NCBI GenBank assembly: GCA_018401885.1
Contig: JAGYKB010000001.1
Coordinates: forward strand, 248,001-312,000
Direction of reading: 5' to 3'
DNA from: Gammaproteobacteria bacterium
Lineage (GTDB): Bacteria > Pseudomonadota > Gammaproteobacteria > Pseudomonadales > Pseudohongiellaceae
DNA: 64,000 nt
This document shows, one piece after another, positions 41,771 through 51,223 of this stretch. A program made the translations under genes and the position numbers. The notes beneath the pieces were generated by a model, which worked only from the letters and a program-made list of their open reading frames with translations, did not search any database and had not been told where the DNA came from. Within the stretch, counting starts at the first letter, position 1, and each line of letters starts with the position of its first letter.

Positions 41771-42283
41771 TTAAAAAGCGACCACTTTTAATTTATCGAC
41801 GAAATTACAAGGCTTATGACTGCTATCTAATTGCTCTGCGATCACCCGATCCCACCCCGTCGCGCAGGCGCCTGGTGAGCCTGGCAAACAGAAGACAATG
41901 ACATTGTTGGCAATCCCCGCAAACGCACGGGATTGTATTGTCGATGAACCAATTTCAGTATGAGAGAGCTGACGAAAGAGCTCACCAAAGCCATCGATGG
42001 ACACGTCAAATAACGGCTGAATCGCTTTCTGAGTATTATCGCGGGGGGTAAATCCTGTTCCTCCGGTCATCAGTATTACCTGTACGCCCGGATCGGCAAT
42101 TAGCTGGGAAACCTCGGCTCGCAATTGGTAGACATCATCTTTAATGATGCTTTTGTGACAAAGAAAATGGCCCGCAGAGACAAGGCGTTCCACGAGCACG
42201 GCGCCCGAACGATCAGTTTCCTCGGTGCGAGTATCAGACACTGTTACCACCGCTATTCGCAGGCTTTTAATCTCTTCACTCAT
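41771..42283 (-). CDS. moaB: Molybdenum cofactor biosynthesis protein B
   Basis: 170 residues with the MPT-binding fold motifs RIAVVTVSDTRTEETDRSG, ILMTGGTGFTPRDNT and CLPGSPGACATGW. MoaB/MogA proteins adenylylate molybdopterin before metal insertion. It is 105 nt downstream of moaA on the same strand. Confidence 0.93.
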   Translation of the reverse strand: MSEEIKSLRIAVVTVSDTRTEETDRSGAVLVERLVSAGHFLCHKSIIKDDVYQLRAEVSQLIADPGVQVILMTGGTGFTPRDNTQKAIQPLFDVSIDGFGELFRQLSHTEIGSSTIQSRAFAGIANNVIVFCLPGSPGACATGWDRVIAEQLDSSHKPCNFVDKLKVVAF

Positions 42284-42388
42284 TGATTGTCCATCCTATC
42301 TACTTCACGCAATCGATAACGACACACACGGTCGATTCTGTCGACCCTACGCCGCAAACGATTGACGTTGCGGCGAAGCAAAGCGTCA

Positions 42389-43405
42389 CTAACCGCCCGT
42401 CATATTCATCAATCGAATGGGTTGTGCATGGTCTTTTTCGTAAAAATAGTGCCGTTCGGGTTTCAGATCCATTGCCGCTACTATCGCGTCGCGTAGGTTT
42501 GCTTCGCTAAAATCTTCAGCCCTTAGAATTGCCCTTAGGTCCATCGAGTGCTCATTTCCCAAGCATAGGAGCAATCGGCCCTCAACAGTAACCCGAACCC
42601 TATTGCAGTCTCCACAAAAATTATGGGTAACTGGAGAGATGAAACCGATGCGTGACTTGTATCCTTTTACGTCTACGTAACGCGAGGGCCCTGCGGTTTT
42701 AGCCGCACTCTCAGAGAGCTCGAAGCGCGAATTCAAAAGCTCTCTAACCCACGCGTTACTGCAGGTGGTGTCCTCACGGGCATGATCAGAGGCTTCTCCG
42801 AGTGGCATTTCTTCAATAAAGGCGATGTCGATATCGCGCGCCAATGCGTACTCCGCTAAATCAATGACTTCGTCTTCGTTATAGCCGCGCATGATGACGC
42901 TGTTGAGTTTAACTCTATTAAAACCCGCCGCTCTCGCTGCTTCTATGCCTTCGAGTACTTTATCTAGCTTACCCACTCTAGAAATCCGTTTGAATCGCTC
43001 AGCGTTAAGGCTATCGATACTCACATTTACCCTTGTGACGCCTGCAGCACGCAACGGTTCGGCATACTTATCAAGCTGAGCACCATTGGTTGTAATCAGT
43101 AGTTCCTCCAGATCCGTGAGTTGCCCTAAGCGCTCTACGAGGCTGAGTACATCGCTGCGCACCAGTGGCTCGCCACCCGTCAAACGAATTTTTGTCACTC
43201 CAAGGTCAACGAAAGCTTTGGCAATAAGAAATAACTCCTCGAGACTGAGTATTTCTTTGCGCGGCAAAAACGTCATCTCTTCGGTCATACAGTAAACGCA
43301 GCGAAAATCGCATCGATCAGTGACCGACAACCGAATGTAATCGACTCGGCGTCCGAATTTGTCGACTAACGCCTTGCGGTCAGTGCCGCTGTTACTTGCT
43401 GCCAT
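42389..43405 (-). CDS. moaA: GTP 3',8-cyclase MoaA (radical SAM)
   Basis: 338 residues. N-terminal cluster motif CDFRCVYC (C-x3-C-x2-C), C-terminal second cluster in NFCGDCNRVRV...LLLCLG, and the C-terminal Gly-Gly (MNMTGG) that enters the active site. It converts GTP to the first molybdopterin intermediate. Next to moaB; no moaC, moaD or moaE in the window. Confidence 0.96.
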   Translation of the reverse strand: MAASNSGTDRKALVDKFGRRVDYIRLSVTDRCDFRCVYCMTEEMTFLPRKEILSLEELFLIAKAFVDLGVTKIRLTGGEPLVRSDVLSLVERLGQLTDLEELLITTNGAQLDKYAEPLRAAGVTRVNVSIDSLNAERFKRISRVGKLDKVLEGIEAARAAGFNRVKLNSVIMRGYNEDEVIDLAEYALARDIDIAFIEEMPLGEASDHAREDTTCSNAWVRELLNSRFELSESAAKTAGPSRYVDVKGYKSRIGFISPVTHNFCGDCNRVRVTVEGRLLLCLGNEHSMDLRAILRAEDFSEANLRDAIVAAMDLKPERHYFYEKDHAQPIRLMNMTGG

Positions 43406-43512
43406 GCTACAGATCCTTTTCCATTGCTGTTGAGGTTCTCGGTCAATTAATTGATTCCAACTATACCTCTCTTCACACTGTATTGCAGGCCTCGTAGGCC
43501 GGTTCTATCGCA

Positions 43513-44166
43513 TCACCTGAGAAGCTGCGCCGCGATGACACAAAGAGTAAATCCCATCAGGGTGTCGATGACCGGGGCCGCACGTAACACGAGGGATCGT
43601 ACCTGCGGGCGGCCGATGACTATAGAGAGCCAAGCAAACCAAGCGAAGGTGGCGAGCACCAAATAGCTACCATAGATCAGTTGTTGCGCTATTGCCGTCG
43701 CAGGATCAATTACCACAGCAAACAAGGCAAGAAAGAAGAGTGTCGCTTTCGGATTTAGTCCATTCGTGGCAAAGCCAGTGACAAAGGCTCGGCGCGCAAG
43801 CTGCATAGACGGAGGTGGCGCATCGACTTCAGAGATTTCTGGACTCACAACATTTGATGAACGTCGAAGCCGGAATTCACGAAACGCCGAAGAAAGCGAC
43901 TGACCTCCCAGAAAAATCAGCAGAATTGCAGCACCCACCTTCATGCCCGAAAATAGAGAAGGCGAACTCGCGATAATTACAGCGACGCCCAAAAGACAGT
44001 AACTTACATGGAGGCCGATGCCGGACGCGATACCGGCACTCGCCCAAATCCCAGCAAAGCTCCCGTTCTTGAGTGTCTGCCGGAGCACGATTGCAAAATC
44101 AGGACCTGGCGACGTCACCGCTAGAAGATGCGCTAGAGCGATCGTGCCAAACTCGGTCCAATTCAA
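43513..44166 (-). CDS. LysE/RhtB-family amino-acid exporter
   Basis: 217 residues with about six membrane segments. It starts EFGTIALAHLLAVTSPGPDFAIVLRQTLKNG, the family's conserved first region (with SPGPD), and has GFATNGLNPKATLFFLALF in the third. It would export an amino acid; substrate is unknown. It begins 3 nt after the ccmI stop, hence likely shares the ccm transcript, which is unusual. Confidence 0.92.
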   Translation of the reverse strand: MNWTEFGTIALAHLLAVTSPGPDFAIVLRQTLKNGSFAGIWASAGIASGIGLHVSYCLLGVAVIIASSPSLFSGMKVGAAILLIFLGGQSLSSAFREFRLRRSSNVVSPEISEVDAPPPSMQLARRAFVTGFATNGLNPKATLFFLALFAVVIDPATAIAQQLIYGSYLVLATFAWFAWLSIVIGRPQVRSLVLRAAPVIDTLMGFTLCVIAAQLLR

Positions 44167-44169
44167 CGG

Positions 44170-45399
44170 CTACTCGACCTCGTCAGTAATCGTAAGCCTG
44201 ATAACTCCCTTCTGAGTCTTATGGGCAAAATCGTCAGAAACGACGCGATAATCGCCTCGAGAAGGGTTCGCCGTACCGGAAAGAGACACTAATGCCGAAA
44301 CGCGAACCAAATCCGCCGAACTCAGATTGAATGGCCCTACTTGCGAGGAATTATCCAGGACAATCGTCGCAGGAAGATCGGCAACCCGAAGCTGCGTTGC
44401 AGCGAGCGGCGGCATTCCTTCGCGCTCTGCATTACGTACTGCAACAAAAACCCGCAAATCAGGCGCCACCACCAAATCCTCAGCCAGAGCAAGTTGAACC
44501 TCTATCACAGGTTCTGCAATCTGCTCGCCAGACTCTTCTTGCATCAACCTCTGCGCATTGGCAATTTCTGCACGCAGTGACTGAGCCTCAGGAGAATTCG
44601 GGTCGAGCTGAATAAGTATCCGCCAATTAGCGATAGCAGCTTCGTAGTCACCTCTGTTCTGTGCATCCGCTGCGAGCAATTGAATGATGGCAATCTCGTT
44701 GGGGTTGATCTCACGCGCTTGTTCTATGAGCGCATCGAGCTCAGGAGTGAACTGGAACTCAGACTTAATGTAGAGAGCAAGTGCCGCACGCCCAAGCACC
44801 AGCGCTTCCTCGGGCTCACCACTAAGCCGTTGCGCTGCCTGACGATAAGATATTTCAGCCTCGTTAAATCTACCTATCGTCGCGAAGTTTTCGCCTAAAA
44901 AATACCAAACCCAAGGATTCTCGTTCCCATTCTTAACCAAATCACCCAGTTGAGTCACGAGAGCCGAGGCAGCAGCAACATCTCCCTGTGCGGCGAGCGA
45001 TTCTTGAAACAATCCCATGACTTGGACGTCTTCAATGAAACCCCAGCGTTTATAGAGAGCGACAGACATTGCAGGAAGCAAGAGGACGATCAGGCCTACA
45101 ACGAGCCAACCACGAGGAGAATGAACAGGCACCTTTCTATTCGGCATCGACTCTTCGACGTCATCTAGCAGAGACTGCTGTAATTCACGCAGCAGGACGG
45201 CGTGTTCGTCTGCCTCTATTTCGCCGTCCGCAAGATCCTGAGCAAGTTCACTTTCTCTTTCCGCGAAAAGCCGAAGATTCTCGCTGCGCTGAACGCTATC
45301 GACCACCACTTCATCGGCGCCGTTCGCTCGATAGAAAGGGACCACAAAAAAAGCAAGCGCCAGAGCGGCAAGCGCTGCAGCTAAAGTCCAAAAAAGCAT
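44170..45399 (-). CDS. ccmI: Cytochrome c biogenesis protein CcmI
   Basis: 409 residues. Two membrane segments (2-22, and about 97-117) flank a cytoplasmic loop with a leucine-zipper-like helix (NLRLFAERESELAQDL). A periplasmic part follows with TPR-like repeats (NPWVWYFLGENFATIGRFNEAEISYRQA) and a C-terminal beta-rich domain. CcmI brings unfolded apocytochrome c to the CcmFH ligase. It is 63 nt downstream of ccmH. Confidence 0.93.
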   Translation of the reverse strand: MLFWTLAAALAALALAFFVVPFYRANGADEVVVDSVQRSENLRLFAERESELAQDLADGEIEADEHAVLLRELQQSLLDDVEESMPNRKVPVHSPRGWLVVGLIVLLLPAMSVALYKRWGFIEDVQVMGLFQESLAAQGDVAAASALVTQLGDLVKNGNENPWVWYFLGENFATIGRFNEAEISYRQAAQRLSGEPEEALVLGRAALALYIKSEFQFTPELDALIEQAREINPNEIAIIQLLAADAQNRGDYEAAIANWRILIQLDPNSPEAQSLRAEIANAQRLMQEESGEQIAEPVIEVQLALAEDLVVAPDLRVFVAVRNAEREGMPPLAATQLRVADLPATIVLDNSSQVGPFNLSSADLVRVSALVSLSGTANPSRGDYRVVSDDFAHKTQKGVIRLTITDEVE

Positions 45400-45462
45400 A
45401 ATAATCCTGTTGTTCTCTCTGTTTGCCGCGTCGTACTCGCGCTAATTAGCTGCTAGATCGCC

Positions 45463-46014
45463 CTACTCATTTGAGTTCTTGGCAACGGCTTTCGACCTAC
45501 CGTGTTCGGCGAATAACGCGTCTAGACGGCTCTTTGAGTCACCCGTAACAACCACCGGTTCCGCGTCCATTCTCTTAGCCTTTCGCCAAATATTTACAAG
45601 CACTATTGCGCCAATGAGGAAAAATAAAAGAGGACCGAACCACAGCAATATAGTCTCAGGTTTTAACCTCGGCTTATAGAATATGAAATCGCCGTAGCGC
45701 TCATACATAAATTGTTCAATCTGCTCGTCGCTCATCCCCTCCATGATCATCCGATGCACTTCACGGCGCAGATCTTCGGCCACGCCGCCGGTGGACCCTG
45801 AAAGACTAGTGTTTTGGCACATGGGGCAGCGAAGTTCGTCCGAGAGCGAACGGAACCTTTTTTGCTGTTCTTGCGTTTCAAATTCGAATGTATCGACCTG
45901 GGCGAAACTTAACCTCGGCAGGGAAACAGAAAGAATCGACAACGCAAGGCATAGAAAACTAAAAAACCTGAATTTTCTTAGCCATACTTGACTCGTTAAA
46001 TGACTACTCATCAT
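45463..46014 (-). CDS. ccmH: Cytochrome c biogenesis protein CcmH
   Basis: 183 residues: signal peptide (hydrophobic 17-36), the LRCPMCQNTS thiol motif (Cys63, Cys66) that reduces the apocytochrome CxxCH, the conserved MYERYGDFIFYKPRLKPETI, and a C-terminal membrane anchor near 125-145. Its start overlaps the ccmG stop by 4 nt. Confidence 0.97.
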   Translation of the reverse strand: MMSSHLTSQVWLRKFRFFSFLCLALSILSVSLPRLSFAQVDTFEFETQEQQKRFRSLSDELRCPMCQNTSLSGSTGGVAEDLRREVHRMIMEGMSDEQIEQFMYERYGDFIFYKPRLKPETILLWFGPLLFFLIGAIVLVNIWRKAKRMDAEPVVVTGDSKSRLDALFAEHGRSKAVAKNSNE

Positions 46015-46547
46015 TCGCCCTCTTCCGCTCTAAGCTCAGCGATCGCCGGTTCAAAAACTTCACGCCACACCGTTTCATCGAGGACGCTGACATGTCGATA
46101 GCGAATAACACCCTTACTGTCGACCAGATAAGTCTCTGGTGCGCCGTAGACGCCGAGGTCGATACCAAATCGCCCTGGTTCGTCGAGTATACTGAACGCA
46201 TAAGGATTACCATTCTCCTCCAACCAATTAAGCGCCAGAGCTTTTTGGTCACGATAGTTAACACCAACGATGGGAATCTCGCCTGATTCAGACAGACGCA
46301 TAAATGTGGGGTGCTCAACTAAGCATGGCAGACAATAGCTACCCCAGACGTTAAGAAGAAAGGGTTCGGACGGCAAAGAGTCGTTGGTTACGGAGGTACC
46401 ATCGACCGTCGTGAGATCAAACGCCGGCATTGGCTTATCGATCAACATAGAAGGCAGCTCTTTACTGTCAAGATAAAGTCCCCGCCACATGACAAGCGCC
46501 AAAATCACAAAGGCGGCTACTGGCAGAAACGCGAGTGAACGATTCAT
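46011..46547 (-). CDS. ccmG: Thiol:disulfide interchange protein CcmG/DsbE
   Basis: 178 residues from ATG 46547, chosen over a TTG five codons upstream because of TTGGAG 9 nt before it. N-terminal membrane anchor, then a thioredoxin fold with the active site NVWGSYCLPCLVEHP (CxxC) and GVNYRDQ. It keeps the CcmH and apocytochrome thiols reduced. Confidence 0.96.
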   Translation of the reverse strand: MNRSLAFLPVAAFVILALVMWRGLYLDSKELPSMLIDKPMPAFDLTTVDGTSVTNDSLPSEPFLLNVWGSYCLPCLVEHPTFMRLSESGEIPIVGVNYRDQKALALNWLEENGNPYAFSILDEPGRFGIDLGVYGAPETYLVDSKGVIRYRHVSVLDETVWREVFEPAIAELRAEEGE

Positions 46548-46655
46548 CTTTGTTGACTCCAAATAGAATAAACTCCGAACACCTCATGCTGAGAAAAGCC
46601 CTAGAGCCCATACTAGAATTAGGCTAGGAACTTGTTTAGGACCTCATCTAGGGCC

Positions 46656-48659
46656 TTACCTAGGAACTACCTCAGCTGACCCTGTCGAAGGGACGGCGAC
46701 TGACTGCTTCTTGTCAGCGAGCTTTTCGAGCGCTCGACGGTAGCGCTTGTCACCCGCCGCTACCACGCCGCCTAAGCACATAAAGATCGCGCCGAGCCAA
46801 ACCCAGCGAACAAAGGGTTTGACGTGAATAGTCATCGACCAAGAAGCGGCGCCCTTCTCCTCACCAAGCGTAACGAAGAGATCCCGCCAGAATCCGGCGT
46901 CAATTGCCATCTCTGTTGAAGGCGTCCCGCTGGCAAGATACAGGCGTCTCTCTGGATGCAGTTCACGTAAAAATTCATCGCCACGGTAAACGTCAAGCGT
47001 CGCTTCCATGCCACGAAAATTGGGGCCGGTTATTGGCTTAGCGCCGACAAATTCGAACGCATAGCCGCCGAGGCTCATGCGCTCCCCGGGGCTCAGCAAC
47101 ACGCTTTTTTCTGTGGAGTAGACACTCGTAAGGGCCGCCCCGACGACCATTATCGCCACCCCTAAGTGAGCGATCTGCATTCCATAGTAACTCAAAGGCA
47201 GCGAGGCCAGGCCAGCGCTCAGTGTTTTCTTGTTCGCCACCTTATTTTTTATGTCCCTCACAGCAGACAAGAGTATCCAAAGGGCGAGAGCGATGGTAAT
47301 CGTCGGCCCAAATCCGAATTCGAGAGTTATCGCAAGGGGTAGAACGATGCCTAGGCCGAGACTGATGACACCAACCCAGAGGAGCTGAGTGAACAGATAG
47401 CGCCCTGATGTCTTCTTCCATCGAGAGATCGGTCCGACGCCGAGAACCAGCGCGAGCAATGCCATCAAGGGGACGAAAATCGCGTTAAAGTAAGGAGGTC
47501 CTATAGAGATCAGATCATCGGTAAGCGCCTGATAAACCATTGGGAAGAGCGTCCCAAGAAAAACCGAAGCAGCAGACACAACCAAAATGAGATTATTTAC
47601 GAGAAGGAGCATTTCACGCGACAAAATCCCAAAACCGAAACGTCCCCGCAGCAGCGGCGCGCGCAGCGCGAACAGCAAGAGCGCCCCACCGACCGACAGT
47701 GTCAGAATGGCAAGAATAAAGACTCCACGCTCTGGGTCCGTCGCGAACGCATGAACTGACGTGAGCAGTCCTGAGCGCGTTATGAAAGTGCCAAGCAGGC
47801 TCCCTGCAAACGCGAGAATCGCGAGCATCACTGTCCAGCTCTTAAATATCCCTCTCTTTTCAGTCACTGCGAGCGAGTGGATCAGTGCCGTGCCAAAAAG
47901 CCAGGTAATAAGCGGTGGGTTTTCGACCGGATCCCATGCCCACCAGCCGCCCCAGCCCAACTCGTAATAAGCCCACCAGCTGCCAAGCGCGATCCCAATA
48001 GTGAGAATTGCCCAGGCGACATTCGCCCATGGTCGACACCAGCGCGCCCATGCGGCATCCAAACGGCCACTTAACAGCGCGGCCATAGCGAAAGCAAACA
48101 CAACAGAAAATCCAACGTAACCCATGTAAAGCGTTGGCGGGTGAACAATAAAACCGAAATCCTGTAGGGCTGAATTCAAATCAGCACCGTCTGCGGGCGG
48201 CAGAGGCACGATTCGATCGAAGGGATTGGAGGTAGCGAGCATGAACAGCAGATAGCCCACGCTCAATAGCCCGAGGACGCCGAGTACGCGCGCGACAAAT
48301 TCGAGAGGCATGCTGCGGCTAAATATCGCTACCGCTAACATCCAACCTGCAAGCATGAACGTCCAGAGTAAGAACGAGCCTTCGTGCCCTCCCCAGACCG
48401 CTGTCAATTTATAACGAAATGGTAGTAAAGAATTAGAATGTTGTTGAATGTAGGTAACCGAGAAATCGTCGATAGCGAACGAATATGTCAACAGCACGTA
48501 CGCAAAGCCAATGAAAACAAAGATACCCGCGACCAAGGGTCTAGCTAGCCCCATGAAACGGGCGTTGCCGTTCGCTGCTCCGTAGAGAGGGAAAGTCCCG
48601 AGCAGCAAGCACAAGCAGAGCGCGAGAATGAGAGCAAAATGTCCTAGTTCTGGAAGCAA
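46656..48659 (-). CDS. ccmF: Cytochrome c heme lyase subunit CcmF
   Basis: 667 residues with about 15 membrane spans. The heme-handling WWD motif is WGGWWAWDPVENPPLITWL near residue 240, with the usual His-containing loops around HPPTLYMGYVGF and LLTSVHAFATDPERG. Start is a TTG at 48659 with AGGTAGGAT just upstream. It transfers heme from CcmE to apocytochrome with CcmH. A 116-nt gap separates it from ccmE. Confidence 0.97.
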   Translation of the reverse strand: MLPELGHFALILALCLCLLLGTFPLYGAANGNARFMGLARPLVAGIFVFIGFAYVLLTYSFAIDDFSVTYIQQHSNSLLPFRYKLTAVWGGHEGSFLLWTFMLAGWMLAVAIFSRSMPLEFVARVLGVLGLLSVGYLLFMLATSNPFDRIVPLPPADGADLNSALQDFGFIVHPPTLYMGYVGFSVVFAFAMAALLSGRLDAAWARWCRPWANVAWAILTIGIALGSWWAYYELGWGGWWAWDPVENPPLITWLFGTALIHSLAVTEKRGIFKSWTVMLAILAFAGSLLGTFITRSGLLTSVHAFATDPERGVFILAILTLSVGGALLLFALRAPLLRGRFGFGILSREMLLLVNNLILVVSAASVFLGTLFPMVYQALTDDLISIGPPYFNAIFVPLMALLALVLGVGPISRWKKTSGRYLFTQLLWVGVISLGLGIVLPLAITLEFGFGPTITIALALWILLSAVRDIKNKVANKKTLSAGLASLPLSYYGMQIAHLGVAIMVVGAALTSVYSTEKSVLLSPGERMSLGGYAFEFVGAKPITGPNFRGMEATLDVYRGDEFLRELHPERRLYLASGTPSTEMAIDAGFWRDLFVTLGEEKGAASWSMTIHVKPFVRWVWLGAIFMCLGGVVAAGDKRYRRALEKLADKKQSVAVPSTGSAEVVPR

Positions 48660-48775
48660 AGAATCCTACCTCGGTGCAGGGCACCATCTTTTGTTCTGGA
48701 AGAGCGAAGCGATAGCATGTAGCTGCTTTGCCCGAGTCTCAATCACATTTTACCGGTCCAAGCTTATTTCACGCC

Positions 48776-49249
48776 CTAGTAGCCAGGCTTGTAACCCTCG
48801 CTTGGCATAACACCTTGCGCGCCAGTTCCTGCCGCGTCCAATGCGGCTTTGACCTCCGGAGACATATAATTCTCGTCATGCTTGGCGAGCACTTTAGAGG
48901 CTTGAAACACGCCACTCGAATCTACTCTACCCTCAGCAACGATGCCCTGACCTTCACGGAAAAGATCTGGAAGAATACCGACGTAATGGATCGGTACTTC
49001 GCTAACAAAATCAGTGGTTACAAAGTTGACGCTCAAACTGTCCTCCTCGCGTGCGATGGAGCCGTCTTTCACCATGCCACCGATGCGGAAGTGCTGCCCA
49101 TCCGGCACCTTGCCCTCGGCAACCTGCGTGGGCGTGAAAAACATATTGATGTTCTGTTTGAGCGCATAGAGTGTCAAACCGACAGCCGCGCTGAGCCCAA
49201 GAGTAATGAAAATGATAATACCTAACTTCTTTCTGCGATGAGGTTTCAT
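48776..49249 (-). CDS. ccmE: Heme chaperone CcmE
   Basis: 157 residues: basic N-terminus and one membrane anchor (11-31), then an OB-fold. The covalent heme-binding His is His124 in LAKHDENYMSPEV (family H-D-E-x-Y). It receives heme from CcmABCD and passes it to CcmF. It overlaps the ccmD stop by 4 nt. Confidence 0.97.
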   Translation of the reverse strand: MKPHRRKKLGIIIFITLGLSAAVGLTLYALKQNINMFFTPTQVAEGKVPDGQHFRIGGMVKDGSIAREEDSLSVNFVTTDFVSEVPIHYVGILPDLFREGQGIVAEGRVDSSGVFQASKVLAKHDENYMSPEVKAALDAAGTGAQGVMPSEGYKPGY

Positions 49250-49572
49250 GAATTATCTCCTTGCTGAGGACGTCGAGTATCGCCTGCTGGTTGCGAAGCC
49301 TTCTCTCCAGTCTCGTCCAACTGGCCTCGCGATTCAGCTTTCGCGGTCTGGACACCAGGCGTGGCCGCGCTATTAAGTGCGACTTGATCCTCGATGCGCC
49401 CTCGGCGACGTAAATCCCTTAGCAAGGCGCTACGTCTCCTTAACGGCACTAGTATATTGACCGCAATAAATAACGCAAAAAGACCGTACACTGCCCAGAC
49501 ATTAAACGCATATCCACCCATGTCGATGAATTCGGCCCAGCTGTCGAATTGTATAGCGTTGATTAAATCCAT
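49246..49572 (-). CDS. ccmD: Heme exporter protein CcmD, with a long C-terminal tail
   Basis: 108 residues, about twice the usual length. Residues 1-50 match CcmD: FDSWAEFIDMGGYAFNVWAVYG and a single membrane span, then a basic stretch (LRRRSALLRDLRRRGRIED). The rest (55-108) is a polar, low-complexity tail. CcmD holds CcmC and CcmE together. It starts 21 nt after ccmC. Confidence 0.9.
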   Translation of the reverse strand: MDLINAIQFDSWAEFIDMGGYAFNVWAVYGLFALFIAVNILVPLRRRSALLRDLRRRGRIEDQVALNSAATPGVQTAKAESRGQLDETGEKASQPAGDTRRPQQGDNS

Positions 49573-49593
49573 GCTCTGTCGCTTCTCACTCTT

Positions 49594-50349
49594 TTATTGC
49601 TCAGCTGCGATCATCTCTTTCACCCAGAGTGCGCGGCGCTCGCGCTGCAAAATCTCGTTGCGTGTGGACAAAATCAAACTAACGCTCAAGAACAGATAGA
49701 CCCCCAAGATCATCAGCGCAGTCGCAATCCAAAATTCGGGGCCATTCGCACTCCCACTCTGAAGCGAAACGGGACTCGCAGGCTGATGCAATGTGTTCCA
49801 CCACTCAACAGAATACTTGATGATCACCACGTTGATACAACCCACAATGGACAGAAGCGCACATGCTTTCGCCGCTTTGTCCGTGTCTTCGAGCGCTGAT
49901 CGAAGCGAAACCACACCGAGCAAGAGGAAGAACTGGAACAGCATTGACACGAGTCGACTATCGCTCCACTCCCACCAGGTGCCCCAACTGACGCTTCCCC
50001 AAATTGAGCCGGTTGCTAATGTTATAAAAGAAAACCAAGCGCCCAATGCGGCCGCGTTCTTAGCAACCATGTCGGCGAGTTTCATCTTCCAAACCAGCGT
50101 GATTGTTCCGGCGACGGCCATCAGCGGAAAGAAAGCAAGCGAGGTCCCCGCAACAGCGACATGGACCACCAATATTCTCGAGGTATAGCCTTGCTGGTAA
50201 TCCGGAGGCAGGAAAAGCAATGCCCAAACTGTGGCTGTACCGATCACAAGAACAGTCGCGACGACGAGCCAAGGTAGCCATTTCGTTGAAAGTTCATAGA
50301 ACCATTTAGGCGATCCTAATTTGGCGAACCATAACCACATACCACTCAA
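49594..50349 (-). CDS. ccmC: Heme exporter protein CcmC
   Basis: 251 residues, six membrane spans, with the tryptophan-rich heme-binding loop WGTWWEWSDSRLVSML near residue 122 (usual form WGTWWxWDxRLT, so the D-A/R part is slightly changed) and flanking histidines. It loads heme onto CcmE. A 177-nt gap separates it from the ccmB stop. Confidence 0.96.
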   Translation of the reverse strand: MSGMWLWFAKLGSPKWFYELSTKWLPWLVVATVLVIGTATVWALLFLPPDYQQGYTSRILVVHVAVAGTSLAFFPLMAVAGTITLVWKMKLADMVAKNAAALGAWFSFITLATGSIWGSVSWGTWWEWSDSRLVSMLFQFFLLLGVVSLRSALEDTDKAAKACALLSIVGCINVVIIKYSVEWWNTLHQPASPVSLQSGSANGPEFWIATALMILGVYLFLSVSLILSTRNEILQRERRALWVKEMIAAEQ

Positions 50350-50526
50350 TCCTCAAGGCAATCGATCTGCATCCTATATTCGGTAATTCGTTCAGCTGTA
50401 AGTACGCTGCGAAGTGTATCACGGGCGGTAGCCGGCGGTCGCCGTTGTTGGTGTTACAACGTGTCGCTGAACTGACTCTTGCCCCCTAAACTACGCAACT
50501 AGGCGCGCTTCAGACCAAAATTACAG

Positions 50527-51222
50527 CTAACTTACACTAATACGCAGGGCTGCGGCAGACGTGAGCGGAGCGAGGCTGAGTGAGCCTGCAAGCAGGGCGA
50601 GTAAAAGCGTCAAATAGCCCCCAGAAGGGAGACCAGAAGCGCTCGCCTGCACGGCGAGTGTCCCAAAAATTAACACTGGCACACTGAACGGCAGGGTGAT
50701 AACAGCAAGAATTAATCCTCTGCTTCCCAAACCAACAGTTAATGCCACCGCGATAGACCCTATAAGGCTGAGAGTGGGTGTCCCGACGAGCAGAGTTAGC
50801 ATGAGAGTCGCATAGGACTCGGAGGGTAACTTGAGCATATAAGCCAATAGCGGAGACGCAATAACGACGGGAAGGCCGCTCACGAGCCAATGGGCGATAT
50901 TCTTTGCCAACACGAGAAAAAACAGTGGATGTGGACTCAGTAGTAATATTTCCAATGACCCGTCTTCGAAATCCCCTCGATACAAACTATCCATGGACAA
51001 CATCGCCGATAGCAGTACAGCGATCCAGATGACACCTGCCGCTATCTCCGCGAGTCTTTCGCCCTCTGGGCTTATTGCCAAAGGAAACAGAGAGATAACA
51101 ATGACGAAAAACATAAACGGATTAACGATGTCATTCTTGCGCTTAAACGCGATGAGCAGATCGCGTTTAAGCGTGAGCATAAACGCTGAACGCGTGCTCG
51201 GTTTGACAGCTACTGACAGCAT
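50527..51222 (-). CDS. ccmB: Heme exporter protein CcmB
   Basis: 231 residues with six hydrophobic spans. The segment LSMDSLYRGDFEDGSLEILLLSP is the family signature. It is the membrane part of the CcmAB ATPase. It starts 1 nt after the ccmA stop. The 177-nt gap before ccmC is larger than elsewhere in this operon. Confidence 0.96.
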   Translation of the reverse strand: MLSVAVKPSTRSAFMLTLKRDLLIAFKRKNDIVNPFMFFVIVISLFPLAISPEGERLAEIAAGVIWIAVLLSAMLSMDSLYRGDFEDGSLEILLLSPHPLFFLVLAKNIAHWLVSGLPVVIASPLLAYMLKLPSESYATLMLTLLVGTPTLSLIGSIAVALTVGLGSRGLILAVITLPFSVPVLIFGTLAVQASASGLPSGGYLTLLLALLAGSLSLAPLTSAAALRISVS

Positions 51223-51223
51223 A

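Noticed and set aside
41680-41901. 73-codon frame (+) with a ribosome-site-like AAAGGTGA
   Set aside because: It runs through the strong terminator and then antisense into moaB, so translation of the full frame is unlikely.
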